A stretch of DNA of 64,000 nucleotides from contig JBANDB010000011.1 of assembly GCA_037576215.1 (NCBI GenBank), positions 868,001-932,000 on the forward strand, read 5' to 3'. The stretch is from Armillaria gallica. Taxonomy: Eukaryota; Basidiomycota; Agaricomycetes; Agaricales; Physalacriaceae. How positions within the stretch are numbered: the first letter of the stretch is position 1; each line of letters begins with the position of its first letter. The notes below the pieces were generated by a model. It did no database searches and was not told where the DNA came from. It worked only from the letters and a program-made list of their open reading frames with translations. This document shows, in pieces, positions 11,316 to 21,419 of this stretch. The translations under genes were made by a program, and so were the position numbers.

Positions 11316-12981
11316 TTAATAAAGGGCCAATTCAATGTGTTTCACAAATTTTTTCTGAGCATTGTCTCGTTGACGGCTAGGAGACGGCAACGGTGTAATG
11401 GGTCCAGGGGAACTCGGAGGCGAGGAAGAAGGCAAATCTCCTTTGCGAGAGGGAGAAAGTGTTGTCATCGGGCTAGAACATGGTAGGATGGGGCTCGATG
11501 GAGGCAAGGGGGAGGATGGTGGTAGACTTTCGCGCTCTTGGTCTTGGCGACGTCGGGATTGGTTGGATGTGGCTGCCGCTCGACGGTACACTGGCTGAGG
11601 TTGAGGAGGAGGATGGCAATCAACGTTGCGTGAAAGGAAGGGGTTGTACAGAGTACTGGCCCATACTAGCACCCGTTTGAGTGCCTAAGGGTGGGCTGTC
11701 AGCAATGAAGGCACGAGGAACCATAGAAATTACTAACCCTGGTAATACGGGCGCACTTGTTGTTGTCTTTGAAACATGGATAATGCCAGTTGAGTTCCCA
11801 ATGGAAATAGAATCGTTCCTCCCACTGCTTGAGGGACCCGGGATTTGACAGATTGTCCTGACGAGCTTGTCTGTAAGCCACACCCGAGCATCGCACTTCT
11901 AGAATCTGGGCTGATGAAAGACCTTGACATGGATATCACAAGGGAGAACATTGACATAACGCAACTGAGACTTACCCATGGAAACTGTCGCATCATTTCT
12001 TGTGAGGATGGACGCGTCTTTGCACAATGGTCGGGCAGACAGAACGCGTCACGTCTCTTATACATGACTTGGGGGCTTCCGAAGGGACCTGTACAGCTAT
12101 CAGTGATAGAGTTCATAAACTGGCATCGAAGCGCACTGAATGGGTTGTCCAAATTCGGCTCATATTTGCATCGTGGCAAGGTGAGGGAGCTAGTCCAAGG
12201 AAACTGAGGACAAAGAGAAACAAAGTCATGTTGAAGTACAACGCTGCTAATATGCAGTTTGATACATAAGAAGTCTTTGAGTCCGCAAGCGCTTCACTTC
12301 GCGTTGACCCAACATCGCATTGCAGCTCAGGTCCTGCGAGGCTTGCAAAGTGAGCCTGATCCTATTGACACAATCCTCGCCCTCCCAGAATGCCGCATCG
12401 ATACCGCCGTCCCCGTACATAGCGTTGAGATCGCTTTGTGCCTTCCCAAGTAAGTCTTCAAGTGTGCTCACTGCCTTATCAATTTCCTCTGCACTCCCCC
12501 CCTCTCGACCTGCAAGGTATCGTTCACACATTCGGCATAAATAAGTTGGCACTGAGTTGGTAGTCATAGCACGAAGCTGGCCATCATAAAGCTTGATGCG
12601 CCGCAGCATTCGTAACAAGAGAGTAGTTTTCTTGGGACTGAAACAAGGAAACATGAAATGAGGACTCGCAGAATAGTCAGCGCCCCGGGCACGTACGAAG
12701 ACATTTTAGTAGGGATGACCACCATCTTTTCCTGGGGCCCACGACGTCGAGTGCCCACCTCTGGAGGTTTGCTGACATGGTAGCGAGTTCTCATATCTTC
12801 ATTGAGTCATTCTTTGTGTCTGCTGAGTAGGTTAGAAGGGCGTGGAGCCATCGTGCTTAGAACCGGCGCACCGATGATAGTACCGCGCTTGGTTGACGGC
12901 ACGAGCCTCTTGCTGCTCCTCCTCTGAGTGATACTTGTGTGGGCAACCACGTCGACGACCAGAATTTGACTGTGAGGACAT
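11316..12981 (-). CDS. Probable multi-exon KDZ cargo gene with basic N-terminus (exons uncertain)
   Basis: An ATG at 12981 opens a basic, AT-hook-like start (SNSGRRRGCPHKYHSEEEQQ) followed by VNQARYYHR, typical of a DNA-binding tail. Downstream on the same strand, 12247-12630 encodes KTTLLLRMLRRIKLYDGQLR and a long helical acidic segment ending at a TAA, and 11316-11640 encodes a Ser/Pro-rich stretch. I could not fix the splice sites between these pieces, and the middle part (11733-12207) is ambiguous because the plus strand is also open there. It may join the exons at 10531-10980. No function is assigned. Confidence 0.35.
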
Positions 12982-13061
12982 AGCAGTGTGCGAAAGAGTG
13001 GAAGCAAAGGAGGGATGATGTAAGATGGGTGAAATCGAGTGAGATAGGACTTATAGCTCAA

Positions 13062-13589
13062 ATTGCTAAGGTGAATGCCTTTGGATTTTGAAATCCTAAG
13101 ATTCTTATTAGACTTTTATTCAAAGTCCATTGTAAGGAGCCAGGGAAAAAGCCACAATCTTACCTAGCCTCAGTCCTATGTCAATGAACATAAACCGAAC
13201 CCTTTTCACGACCATGGAGGATGTACAGCGTTGTTGTCGTCGCCCTCGGTGACTGCAATCACCGTTATCCAGCCGCTGAGTAAGGTGTCCAGCATGGAAG
13301 CTGCTGTCAGCAGCATCGGCACCACCAGCATTCAGTTAAGCACCAGGATTTCGGCAATTCAATGAACCCGCAAATCAGGGGGATCCAACAGCGCGATGTC
13401 CTCAAGGATGATTTTCTACTCAATTCAGACTAATTGAAATGCTGACAGAACTTTTTTTGGGGGGGCGTACACAAGATGTAGTTCGTATTTACCGGATATA
13501 TACTTTTTAATGTATTTATGGTTTTCTTTTTTTAAAAATATAGAAAAAACCGCGCCCCCAACGCACCCTCCCGCCCATATCCCGGTCGT
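13062..13589. other. Noncoding spacer in the KDZ element
   Basis: The stretch contains poly-T/G tracts (about 13451-13465) and an AT-rich segment near 13490-13550. No gene or repeat was recognised. Confidence 0.4.
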
Positions 13590-14224
13590 TCAGACGATGA
13601 TCCACGCTGCCTGGTTAGTGGCAACCGCCGAGTTCATGAGGGCGATCCCTACGGCCAACGAAGGCACGCCTCGATAGACGGAGCCAGGCACTCCAAGGAC
13701 CTGGACGCCTGCGCTGTTCCTGATAACGCAGATTAGTACCAGTGAGCGAACGAACGAAGAATAAAACTCACCAGCCGGCGTAGACACCGGGTTCCTTGCC
13801 CTTGGTGACCAGGTAGAACAGGCCAGCTTGGTTGGGGGAAGGAATGTTATAGGGGTCCCCTCCTGCGAGCAGGATCACCTGGGGAGCCACAGCAGCAGCA
13901 GCAGCGGGGGTGGTGGCGGCAGGCACGGGAGGAGCAGACACCAACGTGGCGACGGCGGCGGGGGCAGGGACAGCGGCAGGGGCGACCATGCTCGCGACGG
14001 AGCTCCCGTCAAGGAAGGAGTCAACATGGGAGCGCACGGCACTCATGAGGAAGGTCGCCTGATGACTCATCAGGCATGTGTTCATGAGCACCTCCGCCAG
14101 TTCTGATTGAAAATTATTAGAGCCAGAAATCTGGCAGAATAAGACTGTGCTCACCAAGAACCTCTGAGTTATCCACCGCAGGGAGGGACACTTTGCTGGC
14201 AGTGCCTAACTTATTGTTTTGCAT
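13590..14224 (-). CDS. KDZ cargo protein with RNase H1 N-terminal (viroplasmin-like) domain, 176 aa
   Basis: There are three exons: 14155-14224, 13772-14102 and 13590-13719. Both introns are 52 bp with GTGAG donors and TCAG acceptors, and the joined length is 177 codons ending in TGA. The C-terminal 70 residues carry the pattern FYLVTKGKEPGVYAGWNSAG followed by VLGVPGSVYRGVPSLAVG. This matches the small hybrid-binding domain found at the N-terminus of RNase H1 and in viroplasmin-type proteins, known to bind RNA or DNA-RNA hybrids. An Ala/Pro-rich linker precedes it (about residues 60-95). Its place between other element genes suggests an accessory role in transposition or in regulating the element; this is inference. 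The frame is intact. Confidence 0.7.
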
Positions 14225-14772
14225 GATACTAGTGTGCGGAAAGATGGGGAAATGTAGGGAGACGGCATTTTTGAGTCCTATTTCAAAGTCAGCACGCAAA
14301 ACTGTACAGTTGAACTCACAAGCTTGCCTCGCGGCGGATGATGTATTAAGCCCGAGGAGCTGCAGAAACAGGTGGAGTGAGAGTGAGATTGCGACGAAGG
14401 ATGAGGGAGGATGGTTCGACGGCATGTTTTGGGCTCATAGCATCTGTGGAATGGGAGAGATGGTGGTAGTAGCTTAAATGTGGAATTGGAAATAAAGAAA
14501 ACATACAATGATGATATGCTGATCCTGCCAAAAGGGGATAGTACCTGCCACGAAGGCCGTAGGCCCATAGTCCTGCCATCCCACGGTGGTTTTTTTTTCG
14601 TTGCCCCAACCGTCTTGTGGTGTTTGGAACATCGTAGCGTGCACTGCATGCACACTGCAGAAAGGAAATCCATGCAAGCATCATCTCCTTGATATCAGGG
14701 AATCGGTCCGGTCTGCGATATGCTGTACATCGGTGACATAACAGTTCTGTTCGGAAACTGACATGTGACATA

Positions 14773-16635
14773 GGAGGAAAAAAGTCAAAAAAGTTCCTGC
14801 CGCCGCCGACCCTGAAAGTGATGACGCCTCTCCAATAGTCTTACCCCCGCTCATCAAAAATTGGGCTACTGGATCTCGCGACGTCCTCCTAACCTCCTTT
14901 TCATCAAGATACGGTGCTGCATGCCAACTGGGACATTCCAAAGCTTGCGAGGTCACAGATGAAGCTGCTAATGCGTACCTATCGACATATGCGTGGCTGC
15001 TACCCCTGAACAAAGAGCCCTTGCCTCCTCAACTGCCCGTGTGGGATCCAAATGCACCGGAACCACGAGACAACTGCACACCATACAAAAAGAGATACAA
15101 GAAGGCCTGGACAAAGCAGATGCGACAGGTACGAGCTGCTCAGCTTCTTAGCTGGGCATTTTACTGATGGGAAATAGGCCTGTCACAACTGGCTGGAATA
15201 TTGAGCTACGAAAGCCGCACCGGGACCAGCAGGCAGGAAGTTCACGGACGACCCTCTTGGAAAGTTGGTCGCAGGGGTGGCTGGGATGAAGTCTGGTCGC
15301 AAGCGTGCTCGTACATCGGAGCAATTGTGGTCAAAAAGCGACGAGGGGCTCAAGACCGAATTCAACTCTGTTTTTGCGAAATCTGGGCTGCCAGGGAAGA
15401 AACGCGTGTCGCTGTGGCAGGAATTCATGAAGGAGAAATACGAGTTATTGGATGATGAAACAAAGGCCCAGTTTGTCCAGATGGCTGAGGACGAGGCAGA
15501 GGAGATTCAGTGGGAGAAGGACGAAGATTTTAAGGTGGAGGTGCTGGAGCTGGAGGAAACCCAAGAGTGAGTGCCTTTGCCGTCGGATGGGACCCTTCTA
15601 ACGAACGAGATAATGTCTGAGAAGAAGAGCCGAGTAGAGACTGTATCGTCTTCGACAGAATCCCCTGCTCGAGAGACATGCGTGGACAATACCGACAGGC
15701 GCAAGGATCCCAAATCCAAGAGCAAGCGCAAATCAAGGAAGCGTGGCCATGAAGATACCCGAGGACCCACTGATATAGATGAGGACGATGTGGATGTGCC
15801 TGGGATCAAGCGCAAGTTGAAGAAGCGTGGCCATGATGATATCTGAGGAGCCACCGATGCAGAGGAGGATGACGTGGATGTGCCTTCGCCATTGAAACGC
15901 TGCCGGACACGAACAGCAATGCGAGTCTCCTCTCCTTTGCCCGAATTCTCTGAGGTGGAGCATCGCCAGGGCTCGACGACTAGCCCGATTCCCGAGCCTC
16001 ATATAGATCCTCAGCTGTACGGTTTAGGGGGCGATGTCCCACTTCTAGGTCCAGCAGACGCTCCCGATCCGTTTGCAGTGTCGATCTACAAGCGCCCGAT
16101 TGTCCAGCGCAATGTGGAAGAACCGGGGTGGACTGCTGAGGATATCGCCCTTCTGGAGAGTGATCTGGGCCGATCCAGCTGGTTCGTCGATGCAAAGAAG
16201 TATCTGCAGAGCATCGGTACTGGACCGGAGTGGGAGCTGCTGCTGAAGATGTGGACGGTGTACGAGGGTAGATCTGGCTTCGAGAATGAAACCTCCAGTC
16301 GGTTCAAGCATGGGTCCCATCCTGCAGAGGTGGACTGATGGATTAATCGGGGCCAGGAGAAGGAGCCGCCGCCGATTGTTAATTTGAAGAAGTTTGAGTT
16401 AAGCTGGTGGACTTGGTGGCGAGAGCTTCAGCCTGAATGGAGGGATAAGGGTTCCGGCACGTTCTCTGCAGATTCGAGGGTGGTCAAAGGTGACTGGGAG
16501 GATATGAGGAAGCCGGGTATAAACGGGTTTTACACCATTCTAGCCACGCTGGCATGGTGGGGCCAGGCTGCAGCCATCCGAGGGTCCGAGAGTGAGCGGG
16601 CGAGCTGGATAGCCGGTATGGTGGACGTCGATTAG
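14773..16635 (+). pseudogene. Decayed KDZ cargo gene, plus strand
   Basis: The first recognisable exon (about 14773-15130) ends TPYKKRYKKAWTKQMRQ at a donor GTACGA. The next (about 15265-15567) has KSGRKRARTSEQLWSKSDEG and an acidic tail that reaches a GTGAGT donor. Then come a lysine-rich stretch with two tandem copies of a unit containing KKRGH, and a C-terminal domain with WTAEDIALLESDLG and SWWTWWRELQPEWRDKGSG, ending with a TAG near 16633. In-frame TGA codons stand at 15844 and 16336. At 15844 the tandem sister unit has CGA at the matching place (15760-15762), direct evidence of a C to T change. I have the impression that this LQPEWR-type domain is common in agaricomycete transposon neighbourhoods; its function is unknown. 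Confidence 0.6.
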
Positions 16636-17039
16636 GTTTTATGAGGAATGCTAGAATGATGTGGCGCGGCGTTTTTGTATTGCAGCCGTAGTTCTTTATA
16701 TAAAGAGTTCTTGGTAGTTGTAACTATGTATGCTATCATGATTAATGTATCCTGCATTACATATTTGTGTACTATCCTGGGATGCTGTAGCTGTATGAAT
16801 TGCTCAGAAGGGAAACTCTAGATTGGGGACATAATAAGTGAATATGTAATATGATTGCGACTGGAATGCCCTTTATTATTTAATTCTAAGTGGATATTAC
16901 CAAAATGGCAGGCCCTGGGAAATGAGCTGCACGGCAATGGCCGGTACTGGTCAACGGCTCAGGGGTACTGGTTATATCTATGACTGGTGCCAAAGACCTT
17001 CATGGTTATATCCTTTTTATCTAGGTCTAGATTTACCAG
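16636..17039. other. Right noncoding end of the KDZ element
   Basis: An AT-rich stretch follows the cargo gene, then the inverted-repeat end (about 16960-17039) with TGGTTATA motifs that mirror the left end. Confidence 0.45.
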
Positions 17040-17044
17040 ATAGG

Positions 17045-17262
17045 CTGGTCATGCTTCTCCACGTAGGCACGGTTTATCGCGCTCCCTGTACAGCCACTGT
17101 CGATCAGAGCCTTCGTGCTCAGGGTCTTTCATCCTGTGCAGGGTTCAATGGTGACGGGCACCATGAAGTCTCCCGAGGTGCCCTGAATGTATCGGATAGG
17201 CTCTCGGAGTTTGTAGAGTCGTTCTCAGGCGATCTCACCCTGTTCTCTGAGCTCGAGGAGTA
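17045..17262 (-). pseudogene. Element A aspartic protease, N-terminal part
   Basis: The minus frame reads REPIRYIQGTSGDFMVPVTI and then KALIDSGCTGSAINRAYVEK, containing the retropepsin catalytic motif DSG. Retropepsins cleave the Gag-Pol precursor. TGA codons stand at 17225-17227 and 17129-17131 in the same frame; CGA would restore arginine at both. The domain stops about 25 residues after the active site, where the KDZ element begins. Confidence 0.8.
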
Positions 17263-20200
17263 GCTCGTCGGTGAGTTCTCCTAGTCGGTCTTTGTGGATC
17301 CAAAGACAGAGTATCGCTCGAGCGGCGTTGTTGGTGCTCGCTTCGCAGACGGCTCGTAGTGTCCAATCAACCTCGAAGGGCTTCATCCATCGGTGAGGGA
17401 CCTCTCTAGTCTTCGCACTGCCCTTTGCAGGTACAGCTACCGTTGGCGAGGTCACCTTGTTTGGGGTTTCGGGAGTCTCGTTGGGAAGAGACTTGGTCGC
17501 GTGTGTCGGGGATTCGGGCGGCGTTGGGAGTGTCGCAACGCGGCGTTTCGGAGTCGTTATCGGGCTGCCTCTGACGAGCCATTTCTGGAACGAGGTGTCG
17601 TCCTCATCGTCTGGTACCTCAATCATGGTTACCTGATGCCCCCTTTCTACCACCTGGGCGCTAGCGGCTTCCTCCCGTTCGGCTTTCTTGTCGTCCTCTC
17701 CAGTTGCAAGTAGGGAACCGGAGGTGCGTTTCCTGGGAGAGGCACCCTGATCTTGGCCGCAAATACGTTGACACGCTCTATGAGCGTTCACGCGTGTAAT
17801 TTTGCAATTTACAATAATAAGTACAGGCAAAGGTGCTCAGATACTAAGGCAATGAGAAAAACAACAGAGCGCAGTGTTTATAATGCCAGTAAGGAAATTA
17901 CCGGAGTAAAGCTGGGTGGAGCGCATGACTTAACCTGAGGATAGTACTAGAAAGGCTGTACTAGGTGTGAAGTCCCAACGTTTGACACTAAGTGCTCTGA
18001 CAGGGCACAGCACACGCGTGCTAAGAATAGCACAGAACACGCTTATGAGATAATTACAACTTCGCGCAACATTGATCTATGACGCGCAAGGCACGGCAGG
18101 CCCGGAACCTAGAGCTCTAGGCTGTATGATGTCAGAACTCGAGTAAATCCGAAGTTTCTGACCTCGGCCGAAGCGCGCGAGGTCTAGACAAGAGACTCGT
18201 TGCCTTCACTACTACAAGAATTCCTTAAGAGAATATATTAAAGCGAAATAGAGTCGCGCGCTAGGCTGCAACTCCGAGGAGATAGCAACCGGCGTCAGTA
18301 CACGTGTGTTAGCATTGTTAACCGACGTCGCAACACTCAGAGACAGGATCTGGCCCCGAGCCAGGCTCCTGAGTCAGCGCCAAGCGATGGCGTGCTAATG
18401 GCGACATGCGCGGGACGCAGGCGAGGGAGCTCGGCAACTTAAATGATACTATATTTGGTGGTACGAATTTGTAGAACGTAAAATAGATAAATAGCGCAGT
18501 ATAATAGTAGTGTACAAGTTTCGGACCCCCGTTGTAGTCGCGCGCAAGCCTTCAGCTTGACGCCGTAGCTTCTGGATCAGTTTGTAACTTCGAGCGAGAG
18601 AATAAACCTAGAATTGATATCATACCGAGTGAATTGAGTCGCGCGCGAGGCATAGAAAAGCGAACGCGGTGCTTGTGTGACTGTTGATTGGTTGGGTGAC
18701 TTGCGCTCTAACCTGAGAAGAAGAGAGTAGTGCCATTGAGGATGCGCTCTTGTGCTTTGAGGGTTTCTTGTGACGCGAGGCACTACAAGTGGCAGAGGTT
18801 CAAACCCTTTGGCTTGATTAGTGCTCGCTTGAGAGTAGATATTTCCCAAGTGGCATAGGTTCAAACCCTGTGGCTTGCGGACGGTGTTTTATAAGGTTTT
18901 CTGTGTCTCTGGATCGCATAGGTTAGAACCCTGTGGATCTACGATCGGTTTGGAAGCTTGAGCGCGTAGGTTTGAATCCTGTGGCTTTAGCGGACGGGTT
19001 TGTGAAGTGTTTCTGCTTGGAGCGCGAAGCTTTGAGTCGTGTGTTGTGTGTTTTAAGTCGTTTGAGGTCATTTCGTGTGTCGCTCCAGACTTAGTGAGGG
19101 TTTTGTGGACGTCTCTCGACGTTGTGTGTACTGTACTACACTTTGCCTTGAGGCCCAGCGACAAACTGTCGCTCCTCTTGTTATTAAAGCCTTTGGACTT
19201 AGAGAAATCCAGATACTAGACGCGCGCTATTGCTATACGTTTGTATCCTATATTCTGAGAGTCGCCTTGCCTTGTTTCTATCTGCTTCTATCGCATCAGA
19301 ATCCCCCACGAACTTGAGGGTTTGTGTGTGTAGTGTTGGGTGTGGGTGTGATCAGTGTCTTCGACGCTGTTGCATTGCTAGCTTGCGCGCACAGAGTCTC
19401 TTCAACGTGCGGAGGCACGAGGCGGGACTTGAGCCGAATGAACGGACTTACCAGTCGAGCCAACATCTCCCGGGCCCATAAAGGGATCTTGCAATCCCAT
19501 AGGGTCCCTCGTTTCTTTTGGGGTTCCCGATCCCCCTTCGGCCGATAAGTTCTTGACTTTCGGTGGGCACGGACCCCGCGACTGGTTGCGGGAAGGGGTC
19601 TTGCTCTCAGCTGCACGTCCTTCGCCAGCTGGCTCGTCGTCCTGGGTCGTGTCCAGAGCCCCTTGTCGTTGAAGGGATTTAGACTCTGGGACCTGCACGG
19701 TATTCCCCTTGTCCAGAGGAGGTTTCGCCGAGGCTATTCCCTCGAAACTCCCAGCAGCGCTGGGTCTCTGGGAGGCCGCTTTATCAGCGAGAGTGGTCTT
19801 CGCTTTCACTCGCACAGCTACTGCCCCGCCCAGTCGTCCCTGTCTTGCACCCGCCACCCCGCTGTCCTTGGAATCACCTTGAGTCGCGAGGTCACCGGGT
19901 CGAGGGAGCGCCGTTAAGGCAGGTGGTGATATGGTGGTCACCTTTTCAATTGATGCGTTCACTCACGATGAGCTACTTGCCGGTTGATTAGCCGGTCTTC
20001 TTGCTGAAGGTTTCCCCTCTCCGGCATGTGTTGAGTGGAGGCCCGCAGCTATCCCCCCTTGTGGGGGAGAGTCTACAGAGAGTTCGTTAGTAATGTCCAT
20101 GTCCCAAAGGACGTCGTATCGGTTGTTCGATTCTGGTAAGGGTGCACAGGTATAAGTCAGTGAATGGCGCGTAGGCCGTATATTGTTCATATCACTAGAA

Positions 20201-20400
20201 GTCGTAAGTACTGACCCCGCACTTGGGGGTCGGGGTATAGCCGAATGCATAGATAAAGTGTCTGTATGTAATGAATCAGTCCACTCAGCGGTAGATGGGC
20301 GTGCACCCGTTAAGTCCTTGGTCGTCACGGTGGAATCGAGCGCCGGACAACCTAGTCTTTTACCTCCTCGACCTTCATGCTGTCGGCAAGTGGTACGTCT
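17225..20400 (-). pseudogene. Element A linker between nucleocapsid and protease, interrupted by a solo LTR
   Basis: This is a long low-complexity segment rich in Pro, Ser, Thr, Lys and Asp, from about 20400 down to 17262. It reads straight through when the solo LTR (17769-19404) and one copy of its ACGT duplication are ignored: PPRASAR continues into ICGQDQGASPRKRTSG with no frame change. A TGA stands at 19963-19965, and there is a frame change near 20350. No domain was recognised; it is probably a disordered spacer of the polyprotein. Confidence 0.6.
17769..19404 (+). mobile_element. Solo LTR, family S, copy 2 (1,636 bp)
   Basis: The sequence starts TGACAC, ends TCTTCA and is flanked by the 4-bp duplication ACGT (17765-17768 and 19405-19408). 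Removing it restores an open reading frame of element A exactly, which fixes both borders. It is diverged from copy 1 and has four rather than seven B-box-like units (18780-19000). The TATA box seen in copy 1 is TATTAAAG here (19182-19189). No coding region was found. Confidence 0.85.
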
Positions 20401-21260
20401 TCTCCCGCTCCTGTCGTGACCGCACGAACTTCCCTCTTCTTCTTCAGCTTGGGGCAATCCTTTGAGATATGCCCCGTCTCGTGGCAGTTGAAGCACCGTC
20501 CTTCGGACATGTACTTCTTCCGGTCGATCTGCATCGCGGCATCCTTCCTAGCAGGGGTGTACCACCCTCTGGCGTCATGGGGTCTGTCGTTTGTCTTGGC
20601 CATCGAGGAACTTGTTGCGCCCCCTGTGTGCTTTTGGTTGCTGGGGGCAGTGATCTGCTTCTGGCCTGGGTGAGGGCGCTTGTCATTCCTGGGGGCCTCG
20701 ATGCTGTGCGCCTCGTTGTACGCCTTGTTGCGCTGGCGTTCTTCGTACATCCCAAGGATGCGCTCCTTCCACTTGTCATAGTCTTGGGGAATCCCATAGC
20801 CGATATCCACAATGATGCGGGTATAGCTAGAGGGGACTCCGGCTCATACTGCGGCGACCATTGCCCCTCATGGTCCCGTGTCATCTCGTCTCCCTGCTAG
20901 GACGGCCTCTATCTCCAGCTTCTGGAAGTAGACCGTGGCCGGGTCACCGGCCATCTTCAGCTCCTTCATCTTATTGTTGTGCATTTTCTCTACGGCGGGG
21001 TCCTGGAACTGCTGTTTGAACTCCTGGACAAAGTCGTCCCAATGTGGGTAGCGGTATCGCGGCCCAGCAGGGTCTCTTGGGTCGTCTACCCAGAAGGACT
21101 TTCGTCGGTGGTTCCACCAGTCCTTGGCCTTGTCGGCGAAGTGGGAGGTGGCGAAGACCACCAAGAGCGATGAGATCCCTCGGAACTGATGTCGGAACAC
21201 CTCAAAGTAGGTGTTACAGTCCCCGAGGAATCGGTCCATGTCGTCGTGCTCGCCCTTGAA
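20352..21260 (-). pseudogene. Element A Gag: capsid domain and zinc knuckle
   Basis: The capsid part runs MDRFLGDCNTYFEVFRHQFR, FADKAKDWWNHRRKSFW, FVQEFKQQFQDPAVEKMHNN (20868-21239), the usual retrotransposon gag fold of this group. It continues after two TGA codons (20868-20870 and 20844-20846) as IIVDIGYGIPQDYDKWKERI and then a CCHC knuckle, CFNCHETGHISKDC (about 20460-20500). Gag packages element RNA into particles; the knuckle binds nucleic acid. Both TGA codons are consistent with CGA in the ancestral frame. Confidence 0.85.
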
Positions 21261-21419
21261 GGGTTCCAGCGGCTTGATGAGGATCGGCTTCGCACCTAGG
21301 AATGCGGGGGGATCGTCGGCGAGCCAGTCACCTACTGGCCCTTGGTTGGGTGGTACCCAGCCTGGGGGCCTCGGGATGGAGTAGTGGTCGGGGTTGGGCC
21401 GATAAGGCGGGGCCCTGGG

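Larger units (their letters stand above)
3225..17039. mobile_element. KDZ-type DNA transposon with cargo genes
   Basis: The two ends are degenerate inverted repeats: both begin CTGGT(T/A)A when read inward, and both share a block of the form AAGGAT.TA.CCA followed by GG(C/T)CTTTGG about 35 bp further in. Between them lie a KDZ transposase on the minus strand (3495-7195), a short plus-strand gene (7373-7811), minus-strand genes (10.5-13.0 kb and 13590-14224) and a decayed plus-strand gene up to 16635. A solo LTR of another family sits at 8508-10343. I find no matching 8-bp target duplication, and the retrotransposon on either side has lost its RT to integrase segment, so the insertion was accompanied or followed by rearrangement. 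The exact ends are uncertain by a few bases. Confidence 0.65.

Noticed and set aside
11398..12207. Plus-strand ORFs as a separate gene
   Set aside because: Both strands are open; the Gly/Glu-rich peptide at 11398 mirrors the Ser/Pro-rich minus-strand frame, and no splice sites favour the plus strand.
9520..19000. CRISPR-like array
   Set aside because: Units are contiguous diverged tandem repeats without unique spacers, in a eukaryotic genome.
8508..19404. The two family-S repeats as the paired LTRs of one 10.9-kb element
   Set aside because: Each copy has its own 4-bp duplication (ACGA and ACGT), the lengths differ by 200 bp, and the DNA between them belongs to the KDZ element and element A.
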